From: Streptomyces luomodiensis
Lineage (GTDB): Bacteria; Actinomycetota; Actinomycetes; Streptomycetales; Streptomycetaceae
Direction: 5' to 3'
Length of the DNA: 64,000 bases
Assembly (NCBI RefSeq): GCF_031679605.1
Contig: NZ_CP117522.1
Span: forward strand, 9,672,001 to 9,736,000
The notes beneath the pieces were generated by a model. The model was given only the letters and a program-made list of their open reading frames with translations. It made no database searches and was not told where the DNA came from. Positions 54,037-62,094 of this stretch are shown in pieces (within the stretch, counting starts at the first letter, position 1; each line of letters starts with the position of its first letter). The position numbers and the translations under genes were made by a program.

Positions 54037-56781
54037 TCACCGGCCCGCACCGGCCGGGTACTCGCCGGTCAGGATCGCCGTGGCCACGTCCACCCGGCTG
54101 CGGTAGCCGGTCCTGGCGAAGAGCCGGGTCAGTACGCCCTCGACGCTCTTCTCGCTGGTCTGGAGCACGGTGGCCAGCTGGCGGTTGGTCGAGCCCTCGG
54201 CGATCAGGGTGGCCAGCAGCCGCTCGTTCTCCGACACCGCCGCGGCGCGGTGGGGCACCGGCACGTCGTGCTCGCGCATCAGCCGGCGCAGGCGGTAGCG
54301 GTACAGCAGCGCGTCGAGACCGCCGTACAGCTCATAGGCCTCGCTCAGCAGCGACGTGGCGCCGCATCCGGTGGCGGCCACCACCGACAGCGTCCTGGCC
54401 AGGGCGCGCGGCTGACCCAGCGTCCGCGCCAGTGCCACGGCCCGGTCGGCCACGACCGGATCGCGGTGGACGGCGACCCGGGCCAGCAGCGCGGTCAACT
54501 CGCCGTGCACGGTCCCGAGAAGAGCGGCCGCCCGCTCGACGCCGGCCAGCCCCTCCCGGGCTCCCGCCGGGTCGCCGCGGCTGACGGCCAGCCAGACGCG
54601 TATGAGCCACAGGTCGGCGGTGCCGGTGACGACCGCGTCCTCGGCCGCGTGGGCCAGTCCGTCGGCGACGTGGGCCTCCGCCCGTTCCGGGTCGCCGAGG
54701 GTCCAGGCGATCTCGGCGTCCATGGCGTCCAGCAGGTGGCCCGACGTGGCCGGTTCGGCGCGGGCGGCGTCCAGCGCGGCCCGCGCGGCGGCCGGGCGCC
54801 CGCGGCCGAGCAGGATCTGGGCCACCGCGTGCTGGAGAGCGCCCGAGGCGGCCTCGGAACCGGTACCCGTCCGCGCGTGGTACAGCGCCTCGTCCCAGCG
54901 CCCGCGCTGCCAGGCGAGCAGGCCCCGGTCCACGCCGGACAGCCGCTCGGCCGACAGTCGCGCGGCGGCCAGCACCCGTTCGGAACCCTCGGTCTCCTGA
55001 CACACCAGCAGGGTCCCCACCCGCACCCGTGCCCAGAGCTCCGGGCAGCGGGCTGCCCACTCCGCGCCGGGCGCCTCCAGCAGCTGCCGCAACCGGCCGG
55101 GGCGGCCGGTGACCGCCCCGGCGCAGGAGAGCAGCAGCTCGCCGACGGCCGCCGCGGCGGCGTCGCCCGCCCAGGAGCCCCGGGCGCCGGCCAGCCGCCG
55201 GTACGCCTCGTCCCAGCGGCCGAGCAGGCACAGTGCGATCGCCCGGCCGACGGCCCGGGACGCCGCGTCGTGCCCCGCCTGCTGCTCGCCCGCGGCGATG
55301 CGCCGTACCGCCGCGACGTCCCGCAGCCCCCACAGGGCCGTCACCCGCACCAGCTGGGCGTCCAGGGCGGCGCCCGGCGGCAATTGGCCGGCCCGCAGCC
55401 GCAGCAGCTGGTCCGCGCTGTGCGCGGCGGCCGCGTGATCCGCGGCCAGGCAGCCGGCGTTGGCGTGTTCCGCCAGGGCGACGGCGCGCTGCCGGGCGCC
55501 GGCCGCGGACTCGACGGCCGCGGCCAGCCACCGGGCGGCGGGCCCGGGGGTGCGCAGCATCGCGGCCGTCCCCAGGGCGAGCAGTTCGCCGCCGATCCGC
55601 CCGGGTTCGCCGAGCGGCCGGCAACGCATCAGCTGCTCGGCCCGGTAGTCGTCGCTGACGGGCCCCGCCTCGCCCGACCACAGCGCCGTGACGGCGGCCC
55701 GGGCCAGCTCGCGGCGCTCGTACGGGCCGAGAGCACCGGCCAGCGCCTCGGCCCAGTACGGCACCGCGAACCGCCACCCTCGCCCGGCCGTCCGCAGGAT
55801 GCCCTCCTCCACCAGCGTCTCCAGCGCCCGTACGGTCTCCCCGGCGTCAAGGCCGAGGGCGACCGCCGCCAGCCGGGGCAGCAGCTCGTGCAGGGGGTGC
55901 AGTACGGCGGCCGCCTTCGCGACGGTCCACACCGGTTCGGGCAGCAGCCGGAAGCGCGCGAGCAGCGGGTGGCCGGGCGGCAGCGGGGCGGGTCCGGCGT
56001 GCCCGAGCAGATGGGCGCGGCCGTCGGCCACCTTCAGCGCCCCGGCGGCCGCGTAGCCGTCGATGGCCGCGTGGAGCGCCGCCGGGACGCCTCGGCTGTC
56101 CCGGCGCAGCCGGTTGGCGAGCGCGCGGTCGGGACGCGCCTGGAGGAGGTCGGCGGCGAGCCGGTCGGCCACCTGCCGGGGCAGCGGCGGCAGCGTCACC
56201 ACGCGGGCCGCCCCCTCGGCCACCAGCCGCCGCAGCGCGGGCGGGAGGTGTGCCGCAACGGGGGAGCGTACGGCGCACACCCAATGCGCCGTCGACCGGT
56301 TCAGCCGGTGCACCAGCTGTTCCAGCACCTGACGCGAGGAGGCGTCCAGCCACTGCGCGTCGTCGACGAGGAGGAGGAGGCCGGGGCGGGCCAGCAGCAG
56401 CCGGGCGAGTTCCGCGGTGACCTGCTCGATGCCGGTGGACCCCGCCGGTGCCTCGCGGTCCGGGCCGCGGCGCGCCGGAGCCTGCCGCCGGACCGCGACC
56501 GGCAGCCGGGTGAGGGCGGCGGCCAGGCGGGCGGCCGCGTGCAGCGGCACCGTGCGGCCGTGCCGGGACAGCGAGAGCGTCAGTGTCGTCTGCCCGCGCC
56601 TGGCCGCCTCGCACGCCACTTCCCCCAGCACCGCGGTGCGTCCCGTCCCGGCCGGCCCCGCCAGCACCGTCAGGACGGCCGGGCCGCGGCCCGCGTCGTC
56701 CGCGGCACCGGCAGCACCGGCAGCGCCGTTCACGATCTCCCGGACCGTGTCCTCGCGGCCGACGACCGCGTGGCCGCTCAC
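54037..56781 (-). CDS. LAL-family LuxR regulator (downstream copy)
   Basis: A 914-residue regulator of the large ATP-binding LuxR type. The N-terminal ATPase has GPAGTGRT where Walker A should read GxxGxGK(T/S), so the P-loop lysine is arginine; Walker B is LLLLVDDAQWLD. A long alpha-helical, TPR-like middle follows. The C-terminal LuxR helix-turn-helix is ERLLATLIAEGSTNRQLATV with SEKSVEGVLTRLFARTG. Its GTG start overlaps the stop of the second copy (GTGA). Probably a pathway-specific activator of the adjoining cluster. Confidence 0.9.
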   Translation of the reverse strand: MSGHAVVGREDTVREIVNGAAGAAGAADDAGRGPAVLTVLAGPAGTGRTAVLGEVACEAARRGQTTLTLSLSRHGRTVPLHAAARLAAALTRLPVAVRRQAPARRGPDREAPAGSTGIEQVTAELARLLLARPGLLLLVDDAQWLDASSRQVLEQLVHRLNRSTAHWVCAVRSPVAAHLPPALRRLVAEGAARVVTLPPLPRQVADRLAADLLQARPDRALANRLRRDSRGVPAALHAAIDGYAAAGALKVADGRAHLLGHAGPAPLPPGHPLLARFRLLPEPVWTVAKAAAVLHPLHELLPRLAAVALGLDAGETVRALETLVEEGILRTAGRGWRFAVPYWAEALAGALGPYERRELARAAVTALWSGEAGPVSDDYRAEQLMRCRPLGEPGRIGGELLALGTAAMLRTPGPAARWLAAAVESAAGARQRAVALAEHANAGCLAADHAAAAHSADQLLRLRAGQLPPGAALDAQLVRVTALWGLRDVAAVRRIAAGEQQAGHDAASRAVGRAIALCLLGRWDEAYRRLAGARGSWAGDAAAAAVGELLLSCAGAVTGRPGRLRQLLEAPGAEWAARCPELWARVRVGTLLVCQETEGSERVLAAARLSAERLSGVDRGLLAWQRGRWDEALYHARTGTGSEAASGALQHAVAQILLGRGRPAAARAALDAARAEPATSGHLLDAMDAEIAWTLGDPERAEAHVADGLAHAAEDAVVTGTADLWLIRVWLAVSRGDPAGAREGLAGVERAAALLGTVHGELTALLARVAVHRDPVVADRAVALARTLGQPRALARTLSVVAATGCGATSLLSEAYELYGGLDALLYRYRLRRLMREHDVPVPHRAAAVSENERLLATLIAEGSTNRQLATVLQTSEKSVEGVLTRLFARTGYRSRVDVATAILTGEYPAGAGR

Positions 56782-59423
56782 GTGGAGACCCGGGCCGGGC
56801 CCGCGGCGGTCAGCCGCCCGGCCAGGCTCGCCGTCGCCAGCTGCACCCGGGAGCGGCAGCCGGTCCGCGCGAACAGCCGGACCAGGTGGTCCTCGATGGT
56901 CTTCTCGCTCATCCGCTCCCGCCGGGCTATCTGCCGGTTGGTCCAGCCGTCGCAGATCAGCTGGATGATCCGCAGCTCGGTGGGGGAGAACGTCTCGCGC
57001 CGCGCGCGCGGACGCGGGACGGTGACGCCCCGGCCCCGCATCAGCGTCCGGATGCGCCGGCGCAGATACGTCGAGTCGAACGGCCCGGCCAGCTCGTACG
57101 CCTCGCGCAGCCACCTCCGGGGGGCGTCGCCGAGCTCGCCCGCCACCAGACAGGCCGTCACCAGGGCGGGCTGGTGGGCGCGGCGGCGGGCCAGTTCGGC
57201 GCCCGCCTCGGCGGCGGTGGCGTCCCCGGCGACCACCGCCCGGGTCAGCAGGCGGGCCTCGGCCAGCAGCGGGTCGGGGTCCCCGGCGCAGCGGTGCTCG
57301 ATGTCGGCGAGCAGTTCGCGGGCGTGCCGGTGCTCGCCCGCGCTGACCGCCATCCGGGCCAGCCGCGGCAGCAGCCCGGCCACGCCGTGGCGGGTGCCGC
57401 CGTCCCCGAGGCGTTCGTAGACCCGCCAGCCCGCCGCGAAGGCCGCACGGTGCTCCGGGTCCCTGGCCTCGTGCCGCAGCGCGACCACCCCGCACTCCAC
57501 CCAGCCCCGCAGCGCCGGGCAGACCCCGTCGGCGGGCACCGACTCCAGCCAGCTAAGGGCCTGGCGGGCGTCGCCGCGGGTCCGGCAGATCTCGGCCGCC
57601 AGCAGCCGCCCGTGCCGGTGTGCCGGGGTGTCCGCCGTCCCGGTCACCTCCAGCCGCCGTGCCGCGGACAGCGCGGCGGTGAGGTCACCGCGCGCGTAGC
57701 CGCGCACGATCCGCCGGTAGAGGCCGGGCACACTGCCCGGCGGCGGGGTGTAGCGGGGGCCGAGGGTCCGCTCGAAGACCTCCGCCACGTCGGCGGGGTC
57801 CGGCGCCGGACCGCCGGCCGTGCGCAGCGGCCGGACCACCCGGGTGGCGTCCGCCTCCGGCCGGCGCGGCTCCCGGCCGGCGGACCAGGCGGCGGCGAAA
57901 GCCAGCGGCTCGGGCGGTTCGCCGCCGTCCGTGGCGAGGGCCCGCACGGTCGGGGCGGGGACCGGCTCGCCGGTGTGCACGGCGGCGAGCATGGCCGCGT
58001 CGGCCAGCTCCCCGCGCAGCGCCGACGGCACGCCGTGGTCGGCCAGGATCATGCCGACCGTCTCGCCGAGAAGTTCGTAGTGCCCGGCGCGGACCAGCAG
58101 CCGCAGCAGCGGGCCGGCGAGGCGGGCGCGGAGCCGTGCGTCGGCGGCGTGCCACCAGGCGGCCCGCAGCCACGCCGCCGCCCGTGCCGGGTCCTCGTCC
58201 GGGCGGGCGGCGAGGGTGGTCAGCAGTCTCCCGAGCGCGAGGTCGCGGGGCAGCGCCCGGCCGGCGTCCGCGACCCGATCGGCCAGCGCCGCCGGGTCCA
58301 CCGGCAGCCCGGCGGCGAACCTTCGGCGCAGCGCGTCGGCCAGCGATCTGCGCAGCGCGGCGGCGACGGCGGGGTCCGCCCGCTCCCGCAGCAGCGTGGC
58401 GAGCGCGGGGGAGCGGTGCCGCAGGTGGCCGTCGGCGTCCGTCTCCAGCACACCGCGGTCGACCAGCGTGTCGACGAGCCGTCCGCAGTCGGCGGGCCGC
58501 ATCCCGCGGGCCGCCGCGAGCAGCGGCAGCTCATCCAGGCCGACGGGGCCGAGCGCGATCAGGCCGGCCACCGCCGCGGCGTCCTCGCCCAGGTCCTCGA
58601 GCGGGCCGGCCGGGCCGTCCGAGGCCAGGGCGATCGGCCGGTCCGGCGCACCGAGGCAGAGCCGCCCGTGCACCGGCGTCAGCCGGCCCCTCGCCTCCAG
58701 GTCGGCCAGCGTGGCGAGTACGGCGCCGGGGTTCCCGGCCAGCGGGCCCAGGGCCTGGCACAGCGCGGGCAGCAGGGCCTCGTCCGGCGGGGCGGGGTAC
58801 CGCTCGGCGACCAGCCGGTCCAGGTGGTTCCCGGTCAGCGGAGGCAGGTCGATCACCAGGTCGGCCAGGGTGACCAACTGGGTCATCGCGGCGGCGCCCC
58901 GGCCGGTGGAAGCGGTGTCCCGGACCGCGGCGACCACCAGGCAGCCCGGCCGGCGCGCCGCGTCGAGGGCCGCCGCCGGTTCCGCCACCGCGTCGGCGTC
59001 GTCGACCAGCAGCGCGACCGGGGCCGGGCCGCTGATCGAGTCGAACATAACGGCCAGTTCGAGGACCAGCGAGACCGTACGCTCCGGACGGGTCCACGGC
59101 CGGCCGGCGCACAGCCGGACCAGCCCCCCGATCGCGTCCGTCAGGCGCGGCTCGTCCAGCTGCTCGACGTGGTCGCGGACGGCCCGTACGACTGCCTGGT
59201 AGCCGAACGGGTCCGCCGGGTCCGCGGTATCGCCGAACCGGGTGGCCAGGACCTGGACGCCCGCGGCCCGCCAGGCGTCCGCCACGGCGTCCAGCAGCGC
59301 GGTCCTGCCCATGCCCCGGGCGCCGCGGAGGACGACCAGCGCGCCGCGCCCGGCCGCGTCGGCCAGCGACCGGTCCAGGGCGGCGCGTTCGTCCTGCCGT
59401 CCCCACAGGCGGCCTCTGCCCAT
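56778..59423 (-). CDS. LAL-family LuxR regulator (upstream copy)
   Basis: An 881-residue LAL-type regulator. The P-loop reads RGARGMGRT, again with arginine for lysine; Walker B is VALLVDDADAV. The C-terminus has a strong LuxR helix-turn-helix (FSPTELRIIQLICDGWTNRQ, then MSEKTIEDHLVRLFARTG). ATG 59423 follows GGAG 4 nt upstream with a longer frame rejected. Similar in layout to the downstream copy and translationally coupled to it. An inverted repeat lies 58 nt upstream of the start. Confidence 0.9.
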   Translation of the reverse strand: MGRGRLWGRQDERAALDRSLADAAGRGALVVLRGARGMGRTALLDAVADAWRAAGVQVLATRFGDTADPADPFGYQAVVRAVRDHVEQLDEPRLTDAIGGLVRLCAGRPWTRPERTVSLVLELAVMFDSISGPAPVALLVDDADAVAEPAAALDAARRPGCLVVAAVRDTASTGRGAAAMTQLVTLADLVIDLPPLTGNHLDRLVAERYPAPPDEALLPALCQALGPLAGNPGAVLATLADLEARGRLTPVHGRLCLGAPDRPIALASDGPAGPLEDLGEDAAAVAGLIALGPVGLDELPLLAAARGMRPADCGRLVDTLVDRGVLETDADGHLRHRSPALATLLRERADPAVAAALRRSLADALRRRFAAGLPVDPAALADRVADAGRALPRDLALGRLLTTLAARPDEDPARAAAWLRAAWWHAADARLRARLAGPLLRLLVRAGHYELLGETVGMILADHGVPSALRGELADAAMLAAVHTGEPVPAPTVRALATDGGEPPEPLAFAAAWSAGREPRRPEADATRVVRPLRTAGGPAPDPADVAEVFERTLGPRYTPPPGSVPGLYRRIVRGYARGDLTAALSAARRLEVTGTADTPAHRHGRLLAAEICRTRGDARQALSWLESVPADGVCPALRGWVECGVVALRHEARDPEHRAAFAAGWRVYERLGDGGTRHGVAGLLPRLARMAVSAGEHRHARELLADIEHRCAGDPDPLLAEARLLTRAVVAGDATAAEAGAELARRRAHQPALVTACLVAGELGDAPRRWLREAYELAGPFDSTYLRRRIRTLMRGRGVTVPRPRARRETFSPTELRIIQLICDGWTNRQIARRERMSEKTIEDHLVRLFARTGCRSRVQLATASLAGRLTAAGPARVST

Positions 59424-59480
59424 GACACTCCATCCTGACGTGGCCTTTTCAGCTGACACAGCACACCCTTACGGAAATGT

Positions 59481-59500
59481 GTTTAGGGATGCACCTAAAC
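59481..59500. promoter_or_regulatory. Inverted repeat upstream of the LAL regulator pair
   Basis: GTTTAGG-N6-CCTAAAC, a perfect 7-bp dyad, 58 nt upstream of the first LAL gene in an AT-richer pocket. It is a candidate operator for a dimeric regulator, possibly the LAL proteins themselves. Confidence 0.55.
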
Positions 59501-59539
59501 TCGGTTCCGGACGGTGTAGGCGGCCATGCAGCGGCGTAC

Positions 59540-59572
59540 GGAGCCGGAGCCACCTTTTCGGTGGCCGGCTCC
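59540..59572. terminator. Strong stem-loop in the gap between LAL pair and FMN reductase
   Basis: GGAGCCGG-AG-CCACC pairs with GGTGGCCGGCTCC around a TTTTC loop, with one 2-nt bulge. It is placed where it could end transcription of the reverse-strand FMN reductase. The rest of the 59573-59887 gap shows no supported gene. Confidence 0.4.
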
Positions 59573-59887
59573 CGGGGGCGAAGAGCCCCAGCGTGTACGC
59601 GCGGGAGACCAAGGACGCCCGGGTCGGGGCGCGCATCGTGCGCAGCCGACGCGGGAAGCGGGACACGTCGCCGCCGGGCTCCGGGGAGCGTCCTGGCCCG
59701 CCCGCCGGGGCGAGGCTCGGACGGGACACCACCTCGGAGACCACCGAAGGGGACACGGGCCTTTCCCCCCGGGCCTTTTGGGATGCACCGCCGCCTCGCG
59801 CAGGTCACCGGCGTGGACGTCCAGCTCGGCGTCGACCAGAGGACAGCGCATGCCGGTCGCGACGCGGTGACGAGGAGGCCGGCATCG

Positions 59888-60481
59888 TCACCGGTGGGAC
59901 ATCCTGGCGAACTCCACCACCTGCCGGGCCATGGTCTCCATCTGCTCCCGCACCCGGGGGTCCGCGCAGTGGCCGTCCTCGGTGAACCCGGTGGCCGAGG
60001 TGTTCACCACCACTCCGAGTGGTGTCGGCCAGCCCCGCAGCGCATGCGTGATCGTACGCAACGCGCCCAGCGTGGCCACGCCGCTCTGCCAGCCCTGGGC
60101 CACCGTCAGACACCCCACGGCACGGCCGCTGAGGTACGGGCGCTCGTGGGTGCGCAACTCCTCGATGTGATCCAGGGCGTTCTTCAACAGGCCCGAGGTG
60201 CTGCCGTGGTAGGCGGGGCTGGCGATCACCAGCGCGTCGGCCTCGGCCACCGCGTCCAGCAGCCGCCTGGCAGGCCGGGACAGGTCCCGTTCCGCCGGGT
60301 CGTACAGCGGCATGACCAGCTCGGCGCCGCCGATGACCGTGCCCTTCGCGCCGAGGCGTTCCGCGGCGGCCAGCGTGGCGCGCAGGGCCAGCTCGGCGGT
60401 CGAACCCGGCCGGGTCGAGCCACCGATGCCCAGTACGTTGACGGGTCGCTGCACCGTGTACGCCGTTGTCCCCTGATCCAC
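59888..60481 (-). CDS. NADPH-dependent FMN reductase
   Basis: A 197-residue flavodoxin-fold reductase. GGSTRPGSTAELAL is the phosphate-binding loop (GSxRxxS) and SPAYHGSTSGLLKNALD the second flavin site. It has a GTG start at 60481 with a weak ribosome site; a slightly later start is possible. It is divergent from a monooxygenase of the reduced-flavin-dependent type, so it probably supplies FMNH2 to it as the reductase of a two-component system. Confidence 0.9.
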   Translation of the reverse strand: MDQGTTAYTVQRPVNVLGIGGSTRPGSTAELALRATLAAAERLGAKGTVIGGAELVMPLYDPAERDLSRPARRLLDAVAEADALVIASPAYHGSTSGLLKNALDHIEELRTHERPYLSGRAVGCLTVAQGWQSGVATLGALRTITHALRGWPTPLGVVVNTSATGFTEDGHCADPRVREQMETMARQVVEFARMSHR

Positions 60482-60737
60482 ACCCCGACTCTATGCAGCG
60501 GGTTCCATCGCCCGTTCTATCGCCGGTAACGCGGTGCTCCGCGGTGGGCAGACGGGCGATTACAGCGCCGTGGACGGACTCGGGGAAACCGCCGCTAACG
60601 TGTGGCGCCGCGGGCACTTCGCGTAACGGAGGGCGCGGCGGGCACACCGTCGCCGCGCGTCCGCCGGCCCTTTCGCCTCAGCTGCCCGTGGACGTGGGAC
60701 GAAGCCACCCGCGAACGGCACCCAAGGAGGAACCACC

Positions 60738-61922
60738 ATGTCCGAGACGACCGCCGAGCGGGTCCCCACCCGTGAGGAGCTGATCGAACGGGCACAGGGT
60801 CTGATCCCTCTGCTGCGGCGCAACGCCGAGCAGACCGAGAAGGAGTCGAGGGTCCCGGACGAGAGCATGACCGCCATGCGCGAGGCGGGTCTGCTGCGGC
60901 TCAGCACGCCCCGGAAGTGGGGCGGCTGGGAGCTGCCGATGCGTCACCAGGTGGAGGTCCTGTGCGAGCTGGGCCGCGGATGTCCGTCCACCGGCTGGAT
61001 CGCCGCCAACCACGCCGCCTCCGTCGACCTCGTGATGCTCATGCCCGAGCCCGGTCTGCAGGAGATATACGGCGCCGACCCGGACGCCGTCATGCTCTCG
61101 GCCGCCAGCCTCGACCCCAAGCTGCGGGGTGACAAGGTGGACGGCGGTGTGAAGGTCAACGGCCGCTTCCCCTACGCCTCGGGCTGCGAGATCTCGGACT
61201 GGGCGTTCCTCGCCTGGGTGCCCATCTACGAGGACGGCAAGCAGACGGGCGTGGCCAACCTGCTGGCTCCCCCCACCGACCTGCGCATCGAGCGCACCTG
61301 GAACGTGGCCGGCCTGCTGGGCACCGGCACCCACGCGATGGTGGCCGAGGATGTGTTCGTGCCGGACCGCTTCATGCAGTTCGCGCCGCTGAAGGAGGAC
61401 GGCGAGCCCGACTCGCCGGTCCCCGCCACCGTCCTGATCAAGGGCAATCTGCACTCCCTGTCGTCCCTGGTGGGCGCCGCCCGCGGGGCGCTGGACGTGG
61501 TCCGGGACAAGTTGGAGGAGCACAAGCCCCTCGCCTTCTCCACCTACTCCCGGGCCATCGACTCGCTGTCCGTGCAGCAGGAGTTCGCCGAGGCCACCCA
61601 CCTGATCGACACGGGCATGCTGCACATGCTCGCGGTGGCGGACGGGTTCGACGCGGTGCCCGAGGGCGAGGACGCGACCCCGGAGGAGCGGGCCCGGCTG
61701 CGCATGCACATGGTCAGCTCGCTGGAGCGCTGCCGCGAGGCGATGCAGCGCCTGCTGGACTTGGCGGGCACGAGCGGGTTCGCGCAGACCCACCCGGTGC
61801 AGCGGTACTGGCGGGACCTGGAGATCGGCAGTCGGCACACGGCGCTCAACCGGCCGATGATCTTCGAAGACTACGCCCGGTCGCTGCTCGGCACCGGCGC
61901 TCCGGTGTCGCTGCTGTTCTGA
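60738..61922 (+). CDS. Acyl-CoA-dehydrogenase-fold flavin monooxygenase
   Basis: A 394-residue protein of the acyl-CoA dehydrogenase fold, in the group that works as reduced-flavin monooxygenases (HsaA, HpaB-type D, and nitrososynthases). Visible are CPSTGWIAANHA, VKVNGRFPYASGCEISDW, and TWNVAGLLGTGTHAMV. The catalytic glutamate of true dehydrogenases is not evident. AAGGAGG stands 7 nt before the ATG. The gene is divergent from an FMN reductase. Likely an oxidation or N-hydroxylation step of the neighbouring pathway. Confidence 0.85.
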   Translation: MSETTAERVPTREELIERAQGLIPLLRRNAEQTEKESRVPDESMTAMREAGLLRLSTPRKWGGWELPMRHQVEVLCELGRGCPSTGWIAANHAASVDLVMLMPEPGLQEIYGADPDAVMLSAASLDPKLRGDKVDGGVKVNGRFPYASGCEISDWAFLAWVPIYEDGKQTGVANLLAPPTDLRIERTWNVAGLLGTGTHAMVAEDVFVPDRFMQFAPLKEDGEPDSPVPATVLIKGNLHSLSSLVGAARGALDVVRDKLEEHKPLAFSTYSRAIDSLSVQQEFAEATHLIDTGMLHMLAVADGFDAVPEGEDATPEERARLRMHMVSSLERCREAMQRLLDLAGTSGFAQTHPVQRYWRDLEIGSRHTALNRPMIFEDYARSLLGTGAPVSLLF

Positions 61923-62035
61923 CGGCCCGTCGGCGCGGGCCCTCGGCCGTACCACCGGCCGCGGGCCCGCGCCGCATGTCCGTCCGGCACGGGAACATTC
62001 CGCCCGTCATCAGGAACCCTCATCAGAAACACGGC

Positions 62036-62078
62036 GAACGGCCCTGCCCGGTGCTCTCCGCACCGGGCAGGGCCGTTC
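62036..62078. terminator. Bidirectional terminator between convergent genes
   Basis: A perfect 19-bp stem (GAACGGCCCTGCCCGGTGC with its complement) and a 5-nt TCTCC loop, lying between the monooxygenase stop at 61922 and the aminotransferase stop at 62095. Suits both directions. Confidence 0.85.
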
Positions 62079-62094
62079 ACACGCTGGAACGCGC

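Noticed and set aside
54250..57420. A plus-strand open frame of over 1000 codons across the LAL genes
   Set aside because: Antisense shadow of two genes with intact catalytic and DNA-binding motifs; no domain is recognisable in it.
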